64,000 bases of DNA, from positions 3,550,224-3,614,223 of the forward strand of contig JAJEKV010000035.1 of assembly GCA_021234155.1 (NCBI GenBank). The letters are read 5' to 3'. Within the stretch, counting starts at the first letter, position 1. Every line of letters begins with the position of its first letter. Under the pieces are notes generated by a model, which saw only the letters and a list, made by a program, of their open reading frames with translations, was not told where the DNA came from and searched no databases. Positions 31,820-42,376 of this stretch are shown one piece after another. A program made the position numbers and the translations under genes. Origin of the DNA: Isoetes taiwanensis. Taxonomy: Eukaryota; Streptophyta; Lycopodiopsida; Isoetales; Isoetaceae.

Positions 31820-32211
31820 CAATTTTTTTAATCATTTTTCTCAAGGATCTGCGAAGAACCTCATATACGAAGACACTCCAATCATATTTCTGTCCATCCC
31901 AACAGTTCACTGTCACATTTCCATCTGCTTCTAATCTCAAAAAAGTTGCATATGGAACTGCTTCTAGATCTTGAAATGCTTGGATTCTTCTATGTCCAGG
32001 ATTAAGATTTTGGCATTTGGTTGCATTGAGGATGTCCCATTTGTTGAGAAGAGTCTTTGCTGGGTCGGGATTATGAAGCCTAAGATCTAAACTATAGTTT
32101 CCAGTCCTATTGTCCAAACAAAGTGCAAAAAATATAGTGCCAGATGATATGTTTTTTGCTACAGAAGCTGTATCATCCATGTGAGAATAGCTCCACATCC
32201 AATAAGGTTGT
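31820..32211 (-). pseudogene. Lectin-like fragment fused downstream of the translocase fragment
   Basis: Minus-strand frame with TIFFALCLDNRTGNYSLDL, YATFLRLEADGNVTVN and DWSVFVYEV. The pattern (FLRLEADGNV, repeated beta-strand-like units) resembles the bulb-type (mannose-binding) lectin domain of plant EP1-like secreted proteins. It is continuous in frame with the end of the translocase exon, so splicing would give a fused product. Only part of one domain is present. Family assignment is tentative. Confidence 0.4.
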
Positions 32212-33466
32212 GACATCCAAGGGAATATATGCCATCTCTTTGCATGGATCAAACAAACTATATTTGGCACTTTTGCTGAAGATGTTTTGCAAAGCCCCTA
32301 CATAGACAGCTGCTAGAAGTGGAGTAAGGCCGACGCTTCCAAGGAAAGGAGTCAGAGGACCACTGAATAACACTAATGCAAAGAAGGCAACTCCAGTTAT
32401 GAGCAACACAGTTGGAGTAATGGTGGCAGCCACACCCCATCCATACTTTCTGAATATAACGCGACTCAAGAGCATCATTGTGAAGGTTGCAATCCCAGTG
32501 TGTGTTGAGAAATCTCCCATAAATGCAGAGTACTCATTTGGGCTTGAAAACTGCTCTACAAACATATAATCTTTACTATTTTACAACATGACCGCTTGAA
32601 AAAATTCTGAACAATACTTACTTGAGCTTTTGGTTTTCCTTTCCATGTCACCTCTACCAGATTAATGCTTATGCCATATGCCACCACCAGAGTAGCCAGG
32701 TCTCTGATATATCTTGAGCTCAATAAAAATTTCGCACTTTCCACCATAGTTAGCTTGGGCTTATCCTTCTGTAGAATTCCCACATATTTCATCAAAAATT
32801 TCATCAAAAATACACAGAAGTTCGTCATCACCAGAGATTAAGCGATGGGAAAAAAAAACAATTTCATTCGGTAACTTACCTTCTTTCTAGCTTCAACTTT
32901 GTTTTGGGTAGAGTGGGATCGTTGAGGACAAACTTGTTCACCGACCAATAAATACCACAGATTACCAGACCTAGCATTACCACCAGCCCCATCATTTCTT
33001 TTAGAGACATGGCCCATCCGTCTACACCAGGACCCAACTGGACTCTAAGTCGTAAAAAATATTTCACTGTTCTACCAGAGAAGACCAGAGCAATATTGGC
33101 CCCCAATCCAAACAGAGGGTAAAATTGTTTTGCTTCATCAACAAGGGTAATCATGGGAGAATTCTTCAAAAAAAAAAAAAAATCTCTAAATCTCCGATAG
33201 TCAATTGTACTACTTACCTGATTTGCAAAACCCCGGAAAAGAACGGAAACCACAACATCGCCCCAAAGCCCCGCCATTACATAGAACAATGCAAATGACC
33301 GGATCCGAAGAATGGCTATGGGACCTAAAAAATCGAGGACCCAGTGCAGAATAATGAATCTGCTAGGGCATGGGTACAATAAAAGGCAAATGCGTCCGAA
33401 GAAGCCAATGAAAGGAAAAAATGCATGCAAGGACCCTCTCAATGCATCAATCGATCTCCTGCACAT
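32212..33466 (-). pseudogene. Plastid-type ATP/ADP translocase fragment with introns
   Basis: Four minus-strand exons match the middle of the NTT/AATP nucleotide transporter, which imports ATP into plastids through the inner envelope. Exon 1 ends GGLWGDVVVSVLFRGFANQ-type sequence (33466-33218, GT donor GTAAGT); exon 2 has VDEAKQFYPLFGLGANIA (about 33164-32880); exon 3 has SSRYIRDLATLVVAYGIS (32768-32622); exon 4 has SPNEYSAFMGDFSTHTG, and KSAKYSLFDPCKEMAYIPL (32550 to about 32212). Donors and most acceptors keep GT/AG. The start and the last third of the gene are absent (normal length about 600 aa), and exon 4 runs straight into the lectin-like piece. It is a captured fragment, not a working transporter. 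Confidence 0.85.
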
Positions 33467-33850
33467 CCTTGCTTGCAGAATTTGTAGACCAGATTACTGA
33501 TCCTTAGTCGAGAAGGACTAAATCTCCATCAGATTTGAAATGTACCATGCACTGTGTATCTCTCCTCTAAATCCCCTTCACTCAAAATCCCCTTCACTCA
33601 CGAACCCTAAAGTTGAATGCCTCGTTGCTTGCATGGCCTTCATAAATTTTTAAGGAACAAAAACATGCAAGGCAAAAACCATTGCAAAACCATTGATAAA
33701 ATGCCATTCAAATATATGAATCCAGTGTGCACTCTAGATATACTAATTAGTATGCCTCGTGTAATACGCCCATGAAATCATATAAAAACCATGCCAAAAA
33801 ACGTATAAAATCACAAAAAAATCCCCCTGTTATAATGCTACATATTAATA

Positions 33851-34186
33851 CCTTGAGGATTCAAAATGAAATATTCAATGGCATTGTTTGCTGATTATCT
33901 AAGCAATGCCTTGGATATGGATGTAGGGATGTGACTGTCTTGGATACATTTATTATTTCCATGTCTACCTTTCGAGCTTCAACGATAGTGTAGAGAAGAT
34001 CAAAAATGCTATTTGCATGCATGAGGAAGATTATGGCATACTGTGGAAACATCAGGATTGGAGGATAGGTCTTGCTGAAGTAAGGAGATCGAGGCGACTC
34101 TCAATTTCTTTTATCTGCACTATTTCCAACTATGAGTATGGATTTTTTCTGGCATTTGTATCAGGTATCGTCAATATTTTAACTAG
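33851..34186. other. No gene seen
   Basis: Spacer between copy 2 of the gene-capturing family and the LTR beginning at 34187. No feature supported. Confidence 0.5.
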
Positions 34187-35284
34187 TGTGATGCTCCCCG
34201 AACCTATACGATGCTCCCATCGTATAAATACGGGAAATCCCCTCTTTCATGGCGACTACTCCACCATTGAAATGCCCTCCGTCTGACTCGGACCACTTGT
34301 GATGGGCAAGTGTCCGGGTGAAGGACACAGAGGTGTCATTTGTCCCATGCCTTCTATGGGAATCCTATATAGTGGAAGTGTACATACATGTTAGCATCTG
34401 GCAACAATACAAATAAATAATATACCACCACGATGGGTGACCCATCATCAGCAATAAGAATACAACAGAATATCAACATAATAAAGGAAATGCAACATAA
34501 ATAAGGGCTCTAACCCGGGCTCAGACTCATGGGGGTCGACTGACAGTCAAGGCCTCCAGATAATAGCAGACAGAAGTATAAAATGGCGTTGGCTGGCATA
34601 GAACAATGGCTAGGATAATCCACTCCATCCGCCCCTCCTGTGCACACTTTGCATATAGGCTGAAACATGCTATGGCATGATTATAACCTTCCGGAGACGC
34701 AATCCCATGGAATCACCCTATGGAACTATCTCCCTGGTCCGATGAGGCAGGTCAGAGAGGCATCCCCTCCCCGAGTATGATGGGTCCCCCGGTGTGCTAG
34801 AGAACCGATGCCATATCAGTGACCCCCGCGTTCGTACCCGACTTCCTCCCCTAAATCTAAAGACCAGCTCATCTGCCCATTCGAGTCCAGGGCATTCATA
34901 TAAGCATTAGGCACGTCACCTGCGACCCAGGGAGTGTCAGACACATACCCGGCCCTCCAGTGACCGGCTATAAGTCTAGCACACTATAGGAGTCCTGTAG
35001 CCGTGCTAGGCAAGACCCCACCCTCGTTTCTCCATCATGCTCATTATTTGGTGCTGAATCATATCATAACATCCACAGCCAGGTGGGCTCTTGTTGCACA
35101 TGCCGCATTTAATGGGATTTAAGGGGTTCTAGCTAGGAGCATCACTAAGTCTAGATAGCCTTTAGGTCTCAACCCCCCTTAATCCAACAGGACACAGGAG
35201 GAACAGAAAGAGAAGGCAGAATCAGATACAAACATCCATCATCATCATCATCATAAGTAGATCATAGAATAGAATCTAATCATT
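34187..35284 (-). repeat. 3' LTR, distal part (before LINE-C)
   Basis: The plus-strand edge TGTGATGCTCCCC is the complement of an LTR end GGGGAGCATCACA. It aligns with 50400-51190 and is interrupted after AATCAT by LINE-C. Confidence 0.85.
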
Positions 35285-35356
35285 AAAATATCATTACTAC
35301 GTATGCAATACTGTGAGCGCCAACTGTAAGCAGGTGAGCGTGGTATTTCGTAGGGG

Positions 35357-36058
35357 ATGCCCCCGAAAAAGAAAGGATCAATTGATCCGTTTGAATATGA
35401 GGGAGATTCAGCCAATATCATAGCAGTAATGCAAGAACTAAAGGCGGAAATACTGGGCCTGAAATCAGAAGTTGAAGGGATGCGTGGGATCTTAGATAGA
35501 CTGGTGACTCAGAACACTAGTTTAAAAGCACAGAATGAAGAAAATTCATTAAACATGCATAAACCATCAACGGATTTTAGGGCACAGATTGAAGCCCTTG
35601 AAAGTAAACTGGCCTCTTTGGTTGCTGATACCACCAAGGAGCAAATGAAGATACACCATGCTGAAATTTCCTCTGAGCAAAGGGATCAAGAGATCAGAGC
35701 AAAGAATCTGAAAATATCTGGTCTACATGAGACTGAAGGAGAAGATGTTACAGAAACGGTAAGACGGTTTTTTTTAGAAACTATGCATCTGAATGATCCA
35801 CTTTATGTGTCTGCTAGACGATTGGGAAAATTAGGATACCATATGAAATGTCAATCCAGGGAAGCAAGGGATCGTGTACTTCATAATAGAAGTGCGCTTA
35901 AGGGTGAGAAGATTTGGCTAGATGTGGATCTAACACCAAGCCAACTGGAATTTAGAAGAAAGGAATGGGCCAAAGTGAAGGAAGCAAGAGAATCAGGTTT
36001 TGTAGCTTACTTGGATCAGGGAGGCAAAGCAATAGTTACCAACAAAAAACACAAATAG
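35357..36058 (+). CDS. LINE-C ORF1: coiled-coil RNA-binding protein
   Basis: The 233-residue protein coats and chaperones LINE RNA. Residues about 20-120 form a coiled coil (leucine-spaced ELKAEILGLKSEVEGM, and IEALESKLASLV). Residues about 120-200 match the RRM-like domain of L1-type ORF1p (RAKNLKISGLHETEGED, then ARDRVLHNRSALKG). The C-terminal domain is basic (FRRKEWAKVKEARESG). ORF2 begins 12 bases after the stop, so a bicistronic RNA with reinitiation is likely. Length is short but normal for this protein type. Start: first Met, preceded by a stop in frame. Confidence 0.85.
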   Translation: MPPKKKGSIDPFEYEGDSANIIAVMQELKAEILGLKSEVEGMRGILDRLVTQNTSLKAQNEENSLNMHKPSTDFRAQIEALESKLASLVADTTKEQMKIHHAEISSEQRDQEIRAKNLKISGLHETEGEDVTETVRRFFLETMHLNDPLYVSARRLGKLGYHMKCQSREARDRVLHNRSALKGEKIWLDVDLTPSQLEFRRKEWAKVKEARESGFVAYLDQGGKAIVTNKKHK

Positions 36059-36070
36059 GAAACAGGGGCT

Positions 36071-39000
36071 TTGAGAGTCAGTCTATGGAATGCACATGGA
36101 CTAAAGATAGATGCTACTTTTCAGATATGGGAACACCAGGATTTGCTTTGTTTTACAGAAACATGGACACATCAATCACGTCTCCCGCCTGATGTACCTG
36201 GTTTTGTGCTGCTTGGTCAAATATGGAACGAGAAAATAATAGGAGCAGGACGAGGCTTTGGGGGGATAGCAGTATATAAGCGAGCAGGTTCAATATATGA
36301 AATGCGAGTTTTGAAAAATAACCAATATATGTGGTTGGAATTAAAAGGGAATAGGCAGCAGTTGATTTTGGCTGTTTGTTACTTTGCTCCAGAAAACTCA
36401 AACATTTACAACAGATCTGGGTTTGACAAGGAAAACCCATTTGGTAACCTTTGCTCCGATATTCTAGAATTCTCCTCTCAAGGAGAAATAGTCATAGTAG
36501 GAGATTTCAATGGACGCACGGGCTGCAAACAAGCCAAAGTATTTGACGATCTTGCAAACATCTATTTAGATGAGACTGATGATCCCACATATCATAGAAT
36601 TTCAGATGACAATATGTCAAATGGAATGGGTGAGAAGCTGCTAGATCTATGCACAATATGTCAGCTGAGAATAATGAATGGCATAAGAGCTTTTCCAGCA
36701 TCAGGAAAGTTTACTTACCAGAATCATGCAGGTGCCAGTGCAATAGACTATGTTATGGCAAAAGGAAAGGATCTTATATCGGATTTCTGTGTGGGTACCA
36801 AACTGCCTGAGTCAGATCATGCACCCTTGCACGTAGTGTTCAAAATCCAAGTAAGCTCAAGAAAATCAGCTCCACGATTCTGTCCTAAGCTGAAAGTGAA
36901 CTATGAACATCACGAAGAATATGAAAAACACATTGAAAGACTTCTGACAGCCGCCACATGGTCGGGAAAACTTGAAGAGGACGCAGTGAAATTCCAAAGA
37001 ATAACATTTGCTGTAGCCAAAGACATTTTTGGGCTTTCTAAGAAACATATTCCAGGGAGGCCTTGCAACTCATGGTGGGATGAAGAATGCCGAGAAGCTA
37101 GAAGAAAACTGCCACAGAACTGCATCTATAAACCAAAATGGTACAAACAAATAATCAGGGATAAAAAGCGTGCTTATTATACACAAAGGCAAGCACAGTT
37201 ATCTGAGCAATTCACAAAACACCCAAAACGGTTCTGGGACATGCTGCAATGTAGATCTGAACAGGCTATATTGGATATAGATGCTTTGTCTAAATTAGTC
37301 AAAGCCTTATATGAAAAAGATGGCGCCAGCTGCATGCCATTAATAGCTCCACAAACAGAACTTTTTGCAATATCAGAGGTCCGAGACTGCTTATCAAAGA
37401 TCTCTAATAATAAAGCGCATGATATGGATGGCCTCTGCATGGAACTTTTTAAATGGGGTGGAGAGAAAACAATAGCTATTTTGACAGATTTATTAAACAA
37501 AAGTCTCATGCTTGGGTTGCCAGCCAATTGGAGAGCAAATTGTGTTCATCCCATACATAAGGGCGGAGACAAAAAGATAGCAGCTAATTATAGGACCATT
37601 CTGATAAGCAGCGTGTTTGCCAAAATTCTAGGAAGTCTCCTGGAAAACAAGCTGAGTTCATGGGCAGAACAGGCAGAAGTACGCTCTCCATGCCAGGCTG
37701 GGTTCAGAGGGGATCATAATACACTTGATCATGTGCTAACCCTTAGAACTCTTATTGAGAATGCAAAAGCTCCAAATGCAGCGTTATACATAGCCTACAT
37801 TGATTTTACAAAAGCATTTGATACAGTTCCACGAAGAGAGCTTAGTGATAGGATGATACAACTAGGAGTTCCTAAAGACATCAGAGCAGCAGTATCACAA
37901 TTATATGCCGAAGTATTAATCAAAGTTTCAGAAGAATGTGATACGCAAATCCAGAACACGATTGGGGTACGCCAGGGTTGCCCCTTGTCTCCGACTCTGT
38001 TTGGGCTCTTCATAGATGAATTGGATGAATGGCTTAGAGACAGATCATTAGCAGGTACCCGCTTGGGGACATATGTCATTCAGCTTCTGCTATATGCAGA
38101 TGATGTGGTGTTGCTAGCAAGTAAACCAAACATATTACAGGATCACCTTAACAACTTGGAGGCCTTTTGTGAAACTAAGAAGATGAGCGTGAATTTAGCT
38201 AAATCAAAGATCATGATCCTTGGCACCCGAGACAGACCAGAGTTCACATACAAAGGGCAGATTATGGAAATTGTTGAAAGCTACAAATATCTTGGATTAG
38301 ATATTACCTCCAACTATAGCTGGAAAAATTGCGTAAGTAGAAGAGCATCCGGAGGGAAAGCTGCGCTTTACAGCATGCTGGCAAAATGCAACTGTGCTTC
38401 ACTCACACAATGGGGTTTGAAGAAGATCTTATTTAAAACTTTGGTTCAAATAGTAGCTTTGTATGATGTCCCTATTTGGGGGCCTGGAATCTCACCACGC
38501 ATGTGGAAGCAGATTGAGGGGGTTCAGAAAATGTTCCTGAGAGAAGAACTGGGGATCCGATCCCAAATTCCATATGCTATCATGCTAGCTGAAGTGGGCA
38601 TGTTCCCACTTGAATTGGAAGGTCTGTACCAAGCAATTAACTTCTTTAACAGAGTCAAGGGGCAGCACACAGACCGATTATCCCATAAAGCCATGATAAA
38701 TTCGCACACAGGATGGAAGACAAATCTGCTGGCATGGGCGGCAAAGTGGGGTGTGGATGAATCGAATTGGCCACAAGACAAAAAAGAGGCAAGAGTTTTG
38801 CTGGAAAGATTGGCAATAGATCATCTCTGGGCTGACCCTGGTAAACGCATGGTACTGTACCGAAATAGTATTAACCACATGGATCCATATGAGTGCCAAA
38901 AGTATCTACAGGCAGGCATACCAAAAATACAAAGCCGGATGTTGGCAAGGTACATAACAGGATCACATAAATTAGAGATTGAGACTGGACGATGGTTAAA

Positions 39001-39241
39001 GACTCCAGTTGAATCCCGGTTATGTAAGATATGCAAGACAGGGGCAATTGAAGATGAACACCATGTTTTCATGCACTGCCCAGAATACGCCCACATCAGA
39101 TCTAATTTTGGGATATATGTAACAGATCTACACTCATTGTTCTCTTTACCGACATTGACATTAGGACCCTATATAAAAGCGGTGGATGCACACCGTTCAT
39201 TATTACAAAAGTTGAAAAAAGAAAGTTCATGTGCTCCATGA
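36071..39241 (+). CDS. LINE-C ORF2: APE endonuclease / reverse transcriptase
   Basis: The complete 1056-residue polyprotein nicks target DNA and primes reverse transcription. The APE endonuclease occupies about residues 1-260, with WNAHG (7-11), FTETWTH (about 29-35), VGDFNGRTG (about 142) and SDHAPLHVV (about 250). RT follows with DMDGLCMELFKWGG (fingers, about 455), YIDFTKAFDTVPR (about 577), VRQGCPLSPTLFG (about 637) and the catalytic YADDVVLLA (about 676). A Cys/His knuckle CKICKTGAIEDEHHVFMHC lies near residue 978. All catalytic residues are present. The microsatellite tail argues against the L1 clade proper; I would place it among other APE-type LINEs but cannot name the clade. Confidence 0.92.
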   Translation: MRVSLWNAHGLKIDATFQIWEHQDLLCFTETWTHQSRLPPDVPGFVLLGQIWNEKIIGAGRGFGGIAVYKRAGSIYEMRVLKNNQYMWLELKGNRQQLILAVCYFAPENSNIYNRSGFDKENPFGNLCSDILEFSSQGEIVIVGDFNGRTGCKQAKVFDDLANIYLDETDDPTYHRISDDNMSNGMGEKLLDLCTICQLRIMNGIRAFPASGKFTYQNHAGASAIDYVMAKGKDLISDFCVGTKLPESDHAPLHVVFKIQVSSRKSAPRFCPKLKVNYEHHEEYEKHIERLLTAATWSGKLEEDAVKFQRITFAVAKDIFGLSKKHIPGRPCNSWWDEECREARRKLPQNCIYKPKWYKQIIRDKKRAYYTQRQAQLSEQFTKHPKRFWDMLQCRSEQAILDIDALSKLVKALYEKDGASCMPLIAPQTELFAISEVRDCLSKISNNKAHDMDGLCMELFKWGGEKTIAILTDLLNKSLMLGLPANWRANCVHPIHKGGDKKIAANYRTILISSVFAKILGSLLENKLSSWAEQAEVRSPCQAGFRGDHNTLDHVLTLRTLIENAKAPNAALYIAYIDFTKAFDTVPRRELSDRMIQLGVPKDIRAAVSQLYAEVLIKVSEECDTQIQNTIGVRQGCPLSPTLFGLFIDELDEWLRDRSLAGTRLGTYVIQLLLYADDVVLLASKPNILQDHLNNLEAFCETKKMSVNLAKSKIMILGTRDRPEFTYKGQIMEIVESYKYLGLDITSNYSWKNCVSRRASGGKAALYSMLAKCNCASLTQWGLKKILFKTLVQIVALYDVPIWGPGISPRMWKQIEGVQKMFLREELGIRSQIPYAIMLAEVGMFPLELEGLYQAINFFNRVKGQHTDRLSHKAMINSHTGWKTNLLAWAAKWGVDESNWPQDKKEARVLLERLAIDHLWADPGKRMVLYRNSINHMDPYECQKYLQAGIPKIQSRMLARYITGSHKLEIETGRWLKTPVESRLCKICKTGAIEDEHHVFMHCPEYAHIRSNFGIYVTDLHSLFSLPTLTLGPYIKAVDAHRSLLQKLKKESSCAP

Positions 39242-39291
39242 CCTCTCGAGGCCCAAGAGAGCATTAGATATAAATTAAATTAAATTAAATT
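39242..39291 (+). repeat. LINE-C 3' UTR stem-loop and (TTAAA)n tail
   Basis: CTCTCGAGGCCCAAGAGAG just after the ORF2 stop can form a stem-loop, then the AAATT-type repeat follows. A related fragment at about 48300 on the minus strand has the equivalent CCTCACGGTCCAAAAGGGG stem and an (ATT)n tail. Confidence 0.7.
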
Positions 39292-39297
39292 AATCAT

Positions 39298-39710
39298 CCA
39301 TCTACTCAAACAAGGGTCAGAAGAATACAAGCTACGCTAAAACTAACCGGTATCATAGCTATCTCTCTGGTTCTCCATCCTTCTGGCTGGAACCAAGGTG
39401 AGCAGCAGCTCCTCCTCCACCAATTTCCCCCAAATCGATTTAGGGCAAATTGGGGTGGAAGCCCCAATTTGGGTGTCCCAAGCTGGTAGGTCTGCCTTGC
39501 CCAATCAATTTGGGCCAGGTAACAGTTCTGGATTAGTTATCCCTAACTAATTGATATTTAGGCCTTTTTAATATTAGGTTAAGCCCTAAATTCGAATTAG
39601 GATTTAGGGTTAGGTTTCCACCTTAATAATTAATGATGCGCATTAATTATTCATAGTGACGTGTCATGTATTTATACCCAAAAGGGCATATAAATACGTG
39701 GAACGTCACA
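39298..39710 (-). repeat. 3' LTR, proximal part (after LINE-C)
   Basis: Ends on the plus strand with GGAACGTCACA, the complement of the family's LTR start TGTGACGTTCC. Confidence 0.85.
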
Positions 39711-39723
39711 TTCTCCCCATCTT
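39711..39723 (-). promoter_or_regulatory. Polypurine tract of the minus-strand LTR element
   Basis: The complement reads AAGATGGGGAGAA directly before the 3' LTR; the plus-strand chromovirus has the equivalent AAGGTGGGGAGAA before its 3' LTR at 63500. It primes plus-strand DNA synthesis. Confidence 0.8.
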
Positions 39724-41510
39724 GAAAGTGATGCTGTCCTCAGCATCAAGACTGTTCTTGCTCTGGGCCAACACATGACATATTGGAAGCAAGTCTGCCC
39801 ACCTTGAAGAGGTAACGCAAAATTATAAGTCACAAAAGTTGTCATGTTCAAGGTGATCAAGTTTGAAATGACGCGTAATGTGCAACTCATAACTCAGCAA
39901 AAGTTAAACGGTAATTAATGGAACAACGTTATGTGGAAGGGGAGATACCGATTTATGTTATCGTCAGCATTTGCGTTAGGTGGTTAACTGACATGGAAAA
40001 ATTAAACTACGGAAGGTGGACAGATTTAGGTAAAAAAAACATATGTAAAGCGTACACTATCATCGTATAGGACCGTAATCCTGTCAAAAGTTGACAGTGA
40101 AGATATAATAGATAAGCAAGGACATTATTGGTCTGTGGCGGACCGTAGCCTACAAGGCCTAGTAGTGCAAATAGAAAACACATATCACAATAAGGACATG
40201 GGCCCGTAACGCCCCTTTAAAGAAGCTGCAGGCGCCAAAGGAAGCGCTTCTGGCCTACAGAATTATAAGACATTGGTATTCACAAAATAATTTATATGTT
40301 GTGGTTGAAGGGACGACCTCCTTTATAGAAGAAAAGGAAAAAAACGGAAAAGCCTGTCGTGCCTAAGGCTTGCCATTCGTCTCAGCGTAAGGAATGGCAA
40401 TGTTCCCATTATAGCCGTAGATGAAGGCGTCCTATTATGACTATATGCCCATTCCCATTCCTGTTATGCATCTAGCCCAATCCCTGCTACATGAAAGTTG
40501 ACCTGCATGATCCCTGCCAGTTCTAAGTCGCACAAGATACTGGTTGGTGGTTGTAGCACGCACCTCTTTCCGTCGAACCTGGAGTTGATGACGTCGTTGT
40601 TGGCGCATGCATGGCATTGCCGCAGGAAATCGAGATAAGCCTCAACAAAAATCTCATTTGAGGACTGAGGTTGGACCTTTCTTTGGTAAGTGATTCCAAT
40701 TAACGAGGTAGGACATGCTATGGCTGTCTGTATCTGCTTGCACGCACGATCGAGAAGAGCGTGTAGAACTAGTTCCACTTGCTTGTCCGTGGGCCAGGAT
40801 GTCATGGCGTGCAGAGGAGCGAGGAGAAGTCGCTTATCGGCCCGTGAGCATAGTGGCTAGATTATCTAAAACGTTCTGTTCATCGAGGTGACAGTATTAT
40901 GCAACATCGAATCTTAGGCTGAACCCGCTAAGAATTAATTTTGAACCAAACGAAGTCTGGAAGCCGAATCCTCAACAAAACATACACGTCGGTGAGGAAT
41001 CTGAAGTCGAATGGTGGTAATCATGACGATTTAGGTCTCTACAATGGTTGAAATCCTTCCGGTATCCATCACTACTCGCTTCTCCATTTTACTATACTTA
41101 TCGATACATATCTTTTTTTTTATAGTACCTATTCGTGTTATACCCTTAGAGATATACATTATACTAACACTATATCTTAATATACTCAATTTAGAAATCA
41201 TTCTTTACTCACACATATTTAACTGATTATATATTATACACATGCATAGACATAGACAACATCTATTTTCGCATTTAATATAAGACATACTTATATAATT
41301 CTGAAACTGTATAATACAAATTCATTCTAATCATGTTAACTTCTCTCTTTTTTTTCTTTTTCTTTTTATCTCTATAACACGCTCTATTCACTTTGCAATT
41401 TATTTTATTACACGCTGTCCTAAGTTTTATTTACTATCAAATGTTTGTCTTATTTCTTACATTTTTTGACAACTCATATATTGGTACTCTCATTGTTATA
41501 CATACCCATA
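39724..41510. other. Interior of the LTR composite, no gene recognised
   Basis: Decayed sequence. A minus-strand 113-aa frame (40805-40464) with CHACANNDVINSRFDG looks weakly coding but matches no family I know. No gag, RT or integrase motif is seen. Confidence 0.45.
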
Positions 41511-41866
41511 AGAATATGTAGCATAATAACATGGGGTTTTCTTTGTGTTTTTGTACGTTTTTCACAAAGGTTTTCCTAAGATTTCCCAAGGTCTTCGTGG
41601 ACGTTAAAAAAACTATTCTATTCTATTCTATTCATGGCGTATTCGAATGGATGTACTAATGCGTACATCTAGAGTGCATCATTTCTTAGTCGTTGATTTA
41701 GGTTTTTTTTTTCAATGGTTCAACATCCAAGGGCTCACAACAAGAGCCCTCTTTTTATTTTAGGGCTGAACATGCAAGCCTCGTGGATAGCATTTTAGGG
41801 CACGAAACTTCAAATCTGCAACAACAAGCTGTGAACCATTTAAAGAGAGAAGCTTCTTCATAAAAA

Positions 41867-42046
41867 ATGGTGGCAGATTTTATAACAGGGCGTGGTTTTG
41901 TGGGTCGGATTCAAGCAGGTCTCATAGAGCCTGATGGTGGGAAGCTTCTAAGCAAACTACTCTTATATTCCAATCAGGTCAGGCTTCTGGGCGTATTCTT
42001 CTTTTACAAATCCAACTATGGCCAAAACCTTCTCTTCTGGCCTTAA
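41867..42046 (+). pseudogene. Short ORF, possible ATP-sulfurylase-like exon
   Basis: The 59-residue frame starts MVADFITGRGFVGRIQ and contains GLIEPDGGKLL, which resembles the conserved GLI-PDGGKLV segment near the mature N-terminus of ATP sulfurylases (sulfate activation, plastid or cytosol). A possible GT donor follows CAATCAG after residue 37. The match is a single short motif, so it could be chance. It lies upstream of the SAS-6 exons in the same direction and would begin a chimeric transcript. Confidence 0.3.
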
Positions 42047-42376
42047 AGGCGAACTTTTGCACAACCAGAGATGTCGGGCAGAATGAGGTTCCAACACCAC
42101 CTGAATCCAATATTTTTGTGCCCCCTCCGCCTCCTCGTCGTCCCACACCATCTGTGCCAGAATATTCAAGACGTATGAATATGCAAAGGCGTTTCCTGTG
42201 CGTGTTAAGTCCGCCTGCGAAGATCGGCAGTCTGCACTTACTATTCGGATTATGATGGGCTTGAGCAAACACCAACGTAGCACCAAGGTTTTTCTCTTGT
42301 GGTTAATTTAGGGCTTTTCTTCTTTCTGGGGATTGAAATGCTCAAGATAGGAGCTGTTGTATTCCAGGTTTTGCAG

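Larger units (their letters stand above)
30893..33850 (-). mobile_element. Gene-capturing element, copy 2 (translocase + lectin-like cargo)
   Basis: On the minus strand the conserved 5' block lies at 33850-33723 (AGCATTATAACAGGGGG, then TCTAGAGTGCAC) and the conserved 3' block at 31112-30893 (GGGCCCCGAAGGGGCCC, TTTGGTTTGG, GGGCAGCGAGAGC, TAGAGTATTTTGCAA). Between them are intron-containing exons of a plastid-type ATP/ADP translocase joined to a lectin-like fragment, both on the element's sense strand. Genomic introns mean the cargo was taken up as DNA. Confidence 0.7.
35285..39291 (+). mobile_element. LINE-C: apparently intact two-ORF LINE inserted in an LTR
   Basis: It contains ORF1 (35357-36058) and ORF2 (36071-39241), both uninterrupted, and ends in a (TTAAA)n-type tail at about 39268-39291. 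AATCAT on both sides (35279-35284 and 39292-39297) is a possible short target duplication. It separates two parts of one LTR, whose joined length (about 1.51 kb) fits the 1.56-kb relatives. Complete ORFs suggest it is young and potentially mobile. Confidence 0.85.

Noticed and set aside
41963-42286. Minus-strand gene opposite the SAS-6 leader
   Set aside because: Two long minus frames overlap here and read protein-like in part (QVVLEPHSARHLW), but I recognise no family and orientation is opposite to the cargo. Left undecided rather than annotated.
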